A stretch of 7,203 nt of DNA from Candidatus Pelagibacterales bacterium. Lineage in GTDB: Bacteria; Pseudomonadota; Alphaproteobacteria; Pelagibacterales; AG-422-B15. The first letter of the stretch is position 1; each line of letters begins with the position of its first letter. Position numbers and translations under genes: made by a program. Below are positions 6,070-7,203 of this stretch, one piece after another. Below the pieces are notes generated by a model that worked only from the letters and a program-made list of their open reading frames with translations, was not told where the DNA came from and did no database searches. The stretch lies in contig JADHQX010000063.1 of assembly GCA_016777745.1 (NCBI GenBank), positions 1-7,203 on the forward strand. The letters are read 5' to 3'.

Positions 6070-7166
6070 GTAATAATACTGTAGATACAGTCGTCATAGG
6101 GGCTGGAGTTGTTGGTCTAGCTATAGCTAGAGAATTAGCTCAGCGCAAAAAAGACGTAATTGTTATTGAAAAAGAAACAACTTTTGGGTCAATCACAAGC
6201 ACAAGAAATAGTGGAGTTATTCATGCTGGTATTTATTATGATGCCGGCTCAATGAAAGCTAAGTTATGCGCCAAGGGCAACAGAGCTTTATATGATTATT
6301 GTAATAAAAAGAATGTACCTCACATAAATGTTGGTAAATTTGTTGTAGCCACTTCAGAAGATGAGGCTAAAAAATTAGATTCAATTTATAATAAGGCTGA
6401 AGAAAATGAGGTAGTTGGCATATCAAGAGTTACCAAAGACTACGTTAATAAAAAAGAGCCATTGGTAGTATGTTATGAAGCATTAGAAGTTAAATCTACG
6501 GGAATAGTTGATCAGCAATCATTAATGCGATCTTACATTGGCGATTTTGAGGATAATGGAGGTATGATTGCCTATAATACAGAAATTAAAGATATTCATA
6601 TTGAAGGTCAAAAATTCAAAATTATTTCATCAGATGGAACAATAATTATAGCTAATTCATTAATTAATGCAGCTGGTCTTGAGGCTCATAATATTACTGG
6701 CTTAATTGATGGGTTTAGCAAGGATCTAATCCCTAAAATCTATTATGCTAAAGGTAATTACTTTGAAACTAATAAGAAGCTTGGTATTAAACATTTAATA
6801 TATCCATTACCTACAGAAGCTAGTTTAGGCCTGCATCTTGGATTAGATTTGTCAATGCAAATGAGATTTGGACCAGATGTAGAGTGGGTAGATCAAATAA
6901 ATTATACAGTTGACCCATCTAGAGTGAATTTATTCTATAAGGATATTGTTAAATATCTTCCAGCTATAAAAAAAGAAGATCTTCGTCCGGGATATTCTGG
7001 TATCAGACCTAAATTAAAAAATAAAGGCGAAGGTAAAAGTGATTTTATGCTACAATCCAGTAAGGAACATGGGGTGAAAAATTTGGTGAATTTATTTGGA
7101 ATGGAGTCTCCAGGACTCACATCATCTTTAGTCATTGCAGACTATGTTTCAAATCTAGTTGAGTAA
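6066..7166 (+). CDS. lhgO: L-2-hydroxyglutarate oxidase/dehydrogenase-like FAD enzyme
   Basis: 366-aa FAD-dependent oxidoreductase of the DAO fold. It most likely oxidises L-2-hydroxyglutarate, a side product of 2-oxoglutarate reduction, back to 2-oxoglutarate as metabolite repair, passing electrons to oxygen or the respiratory chain. The dinucleotide-binding fold is at the N-terminus: VIGAGVVGLAIARELA (10-25), with Glu35 ending the second strand. SITSTRNSGVIHAGIYY (42-58), GKFVVAT (90-96), LGLHLGLDL (254-262), RFGPDVEW (267-274), RPGYSGIRPKL (307-317) and the C-terminal NLFGMESPGLTSSL (342-355) are typical of L2HGDH/LhgO proteins. It is shorter than the E. coli enzyme (about 420 aa) but complete from the FAD motif to the final FAD-contacting region. 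There is no signal peptide. The start overlaps the GNAT stop as ATGA. A related substrate remains possible. Confidence 0.87.
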   Translation: MSNNTVDTVVIGAGVVGLAIARELAQRKKDVIVIEKETTFGSITSTRNSGVIHAGIYYDAGSMKAKLCAKGNRALYDYCNKKNVPHINVGKFVVATSEDEAKKLDSIYNKAEENEVVGISRVTKDYVNKKEPLVVCYEALEVKSTGIVDQQSLMRSYIGDFEDNGGMIAYNTEIKDIHIEGQKFKIISSDGTIIIANSLINAAGLEAHNITGLIDGFSKDLIPKIYYAKGNYFETNKKLGIKHLIYPLPTEASLGLHLGLDLSMQMRFGPDVEWVDQINYTVDPSRVNLFYKDIVKYLPAIKKEDLRPGYSGIRPKLKNKGEGKSDFMLQSSKEHGVKNLVNLFGMESPGLTSSLVIADYVSNLVE

Positions 7167-7171
7167 TATTT

Positions 7172-7203
7172 AATCGAAGTGACTATTAATAAATGACTTC
7201 ATT
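7172..7203 (+). other. Partial inverted repeat at the window edge
   Basis: Five bases after the lhgO stop, GAAGT (7176-7180) can pair with ACTTC (7196-7200). Flanking AAT/ATT adds three pairs across a one-base bulge (C7175); the loop is about 15 bases. It is in the right place for a terminator of the ispH-lhgO block, but the stem is short. The window ends before any T-run could be seen, so this is only a candidate. Confidence 0.2.

Noticed and set aside
6935..7135. 66-codon open frame on the - strand inside lhgO
   Set aside because: Opposite the conserved C-terminal FAD region of lhgO, with no family resemblance.

Overview
This is an AT-rich window (well under 40 % G+C by eye) from a bacterium with a compact genome. 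It holds one tRNA gene and seven protein genes, all on the + strand, covering almost every base. The AT-rich codon use, near-absent spacers, overlapping start/stop codons and lack of clear Shine-Dalgarno sequences suggest a streamlined, probably marine, proteobacterium. The IspH and L-2-hydroxyglutarate oxidase sequences look somewhat more alphaproteobacterial than gammaproteobacterial to me. That placement is an impression from motifs, not a phylogeny; SAR11/AEGEAN-169-like and SAR86-like genomes are both possible.

Layout. Bases 7-91 are a complete tRNA-Leu(CAA) with encoded CCA. Only 17 bases later a first gene block begins (109-4132): pabB (aminodeoxychorismate synthase component I), pabC (aminodeoxychorismate lyase, a fold-type IV PLP enzyme) and a FATP-type long/very-long-chain acyl-CoA synthetase. 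They are joined by TGATG and ATGA overlaps. The only real spacer (4133-4199) is entirely AT-rich, with a weak hairpin and a possible promoter. A second block follows (4200-7166): ispH (last step of the MEP isoprenoid pathway), a hot-dog acyl-CoA thioesterase, a GNAT acetyltransferase resembling COG3818, and an L-2-hydroxyglutarate oxidase/dehydrogenase-like flavoprotein. These are separated by 2 bases or overlap by 1-4 bases. The last 37 bases hold only a weak partial inverted repeat.

How the genes fit together. PabB and PabC carry out consecutive steps from chorismate to p-aminobenzoate for folate; the glutaminase subunit PabA/TrpG must lie elsewhere. The acyl-CoA synthetase and the thioesterase act in opposite directions on acyl-CoAs but lie in different blocks. 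IspH and the L-2-hydroxyglutarate enzyme are redox housekeeping/repair functions with no obvious link to the others. I see no mobile element, CRISPR array, phage gene or defence locus, and no convincing new system. The points worth a second look are the tRNA-pabB junction, the false tRNA-derived N-terminal extension of pabB, the unusual PabC and IspH residues, and the uncharacterised thioesterase/GNAT pair.
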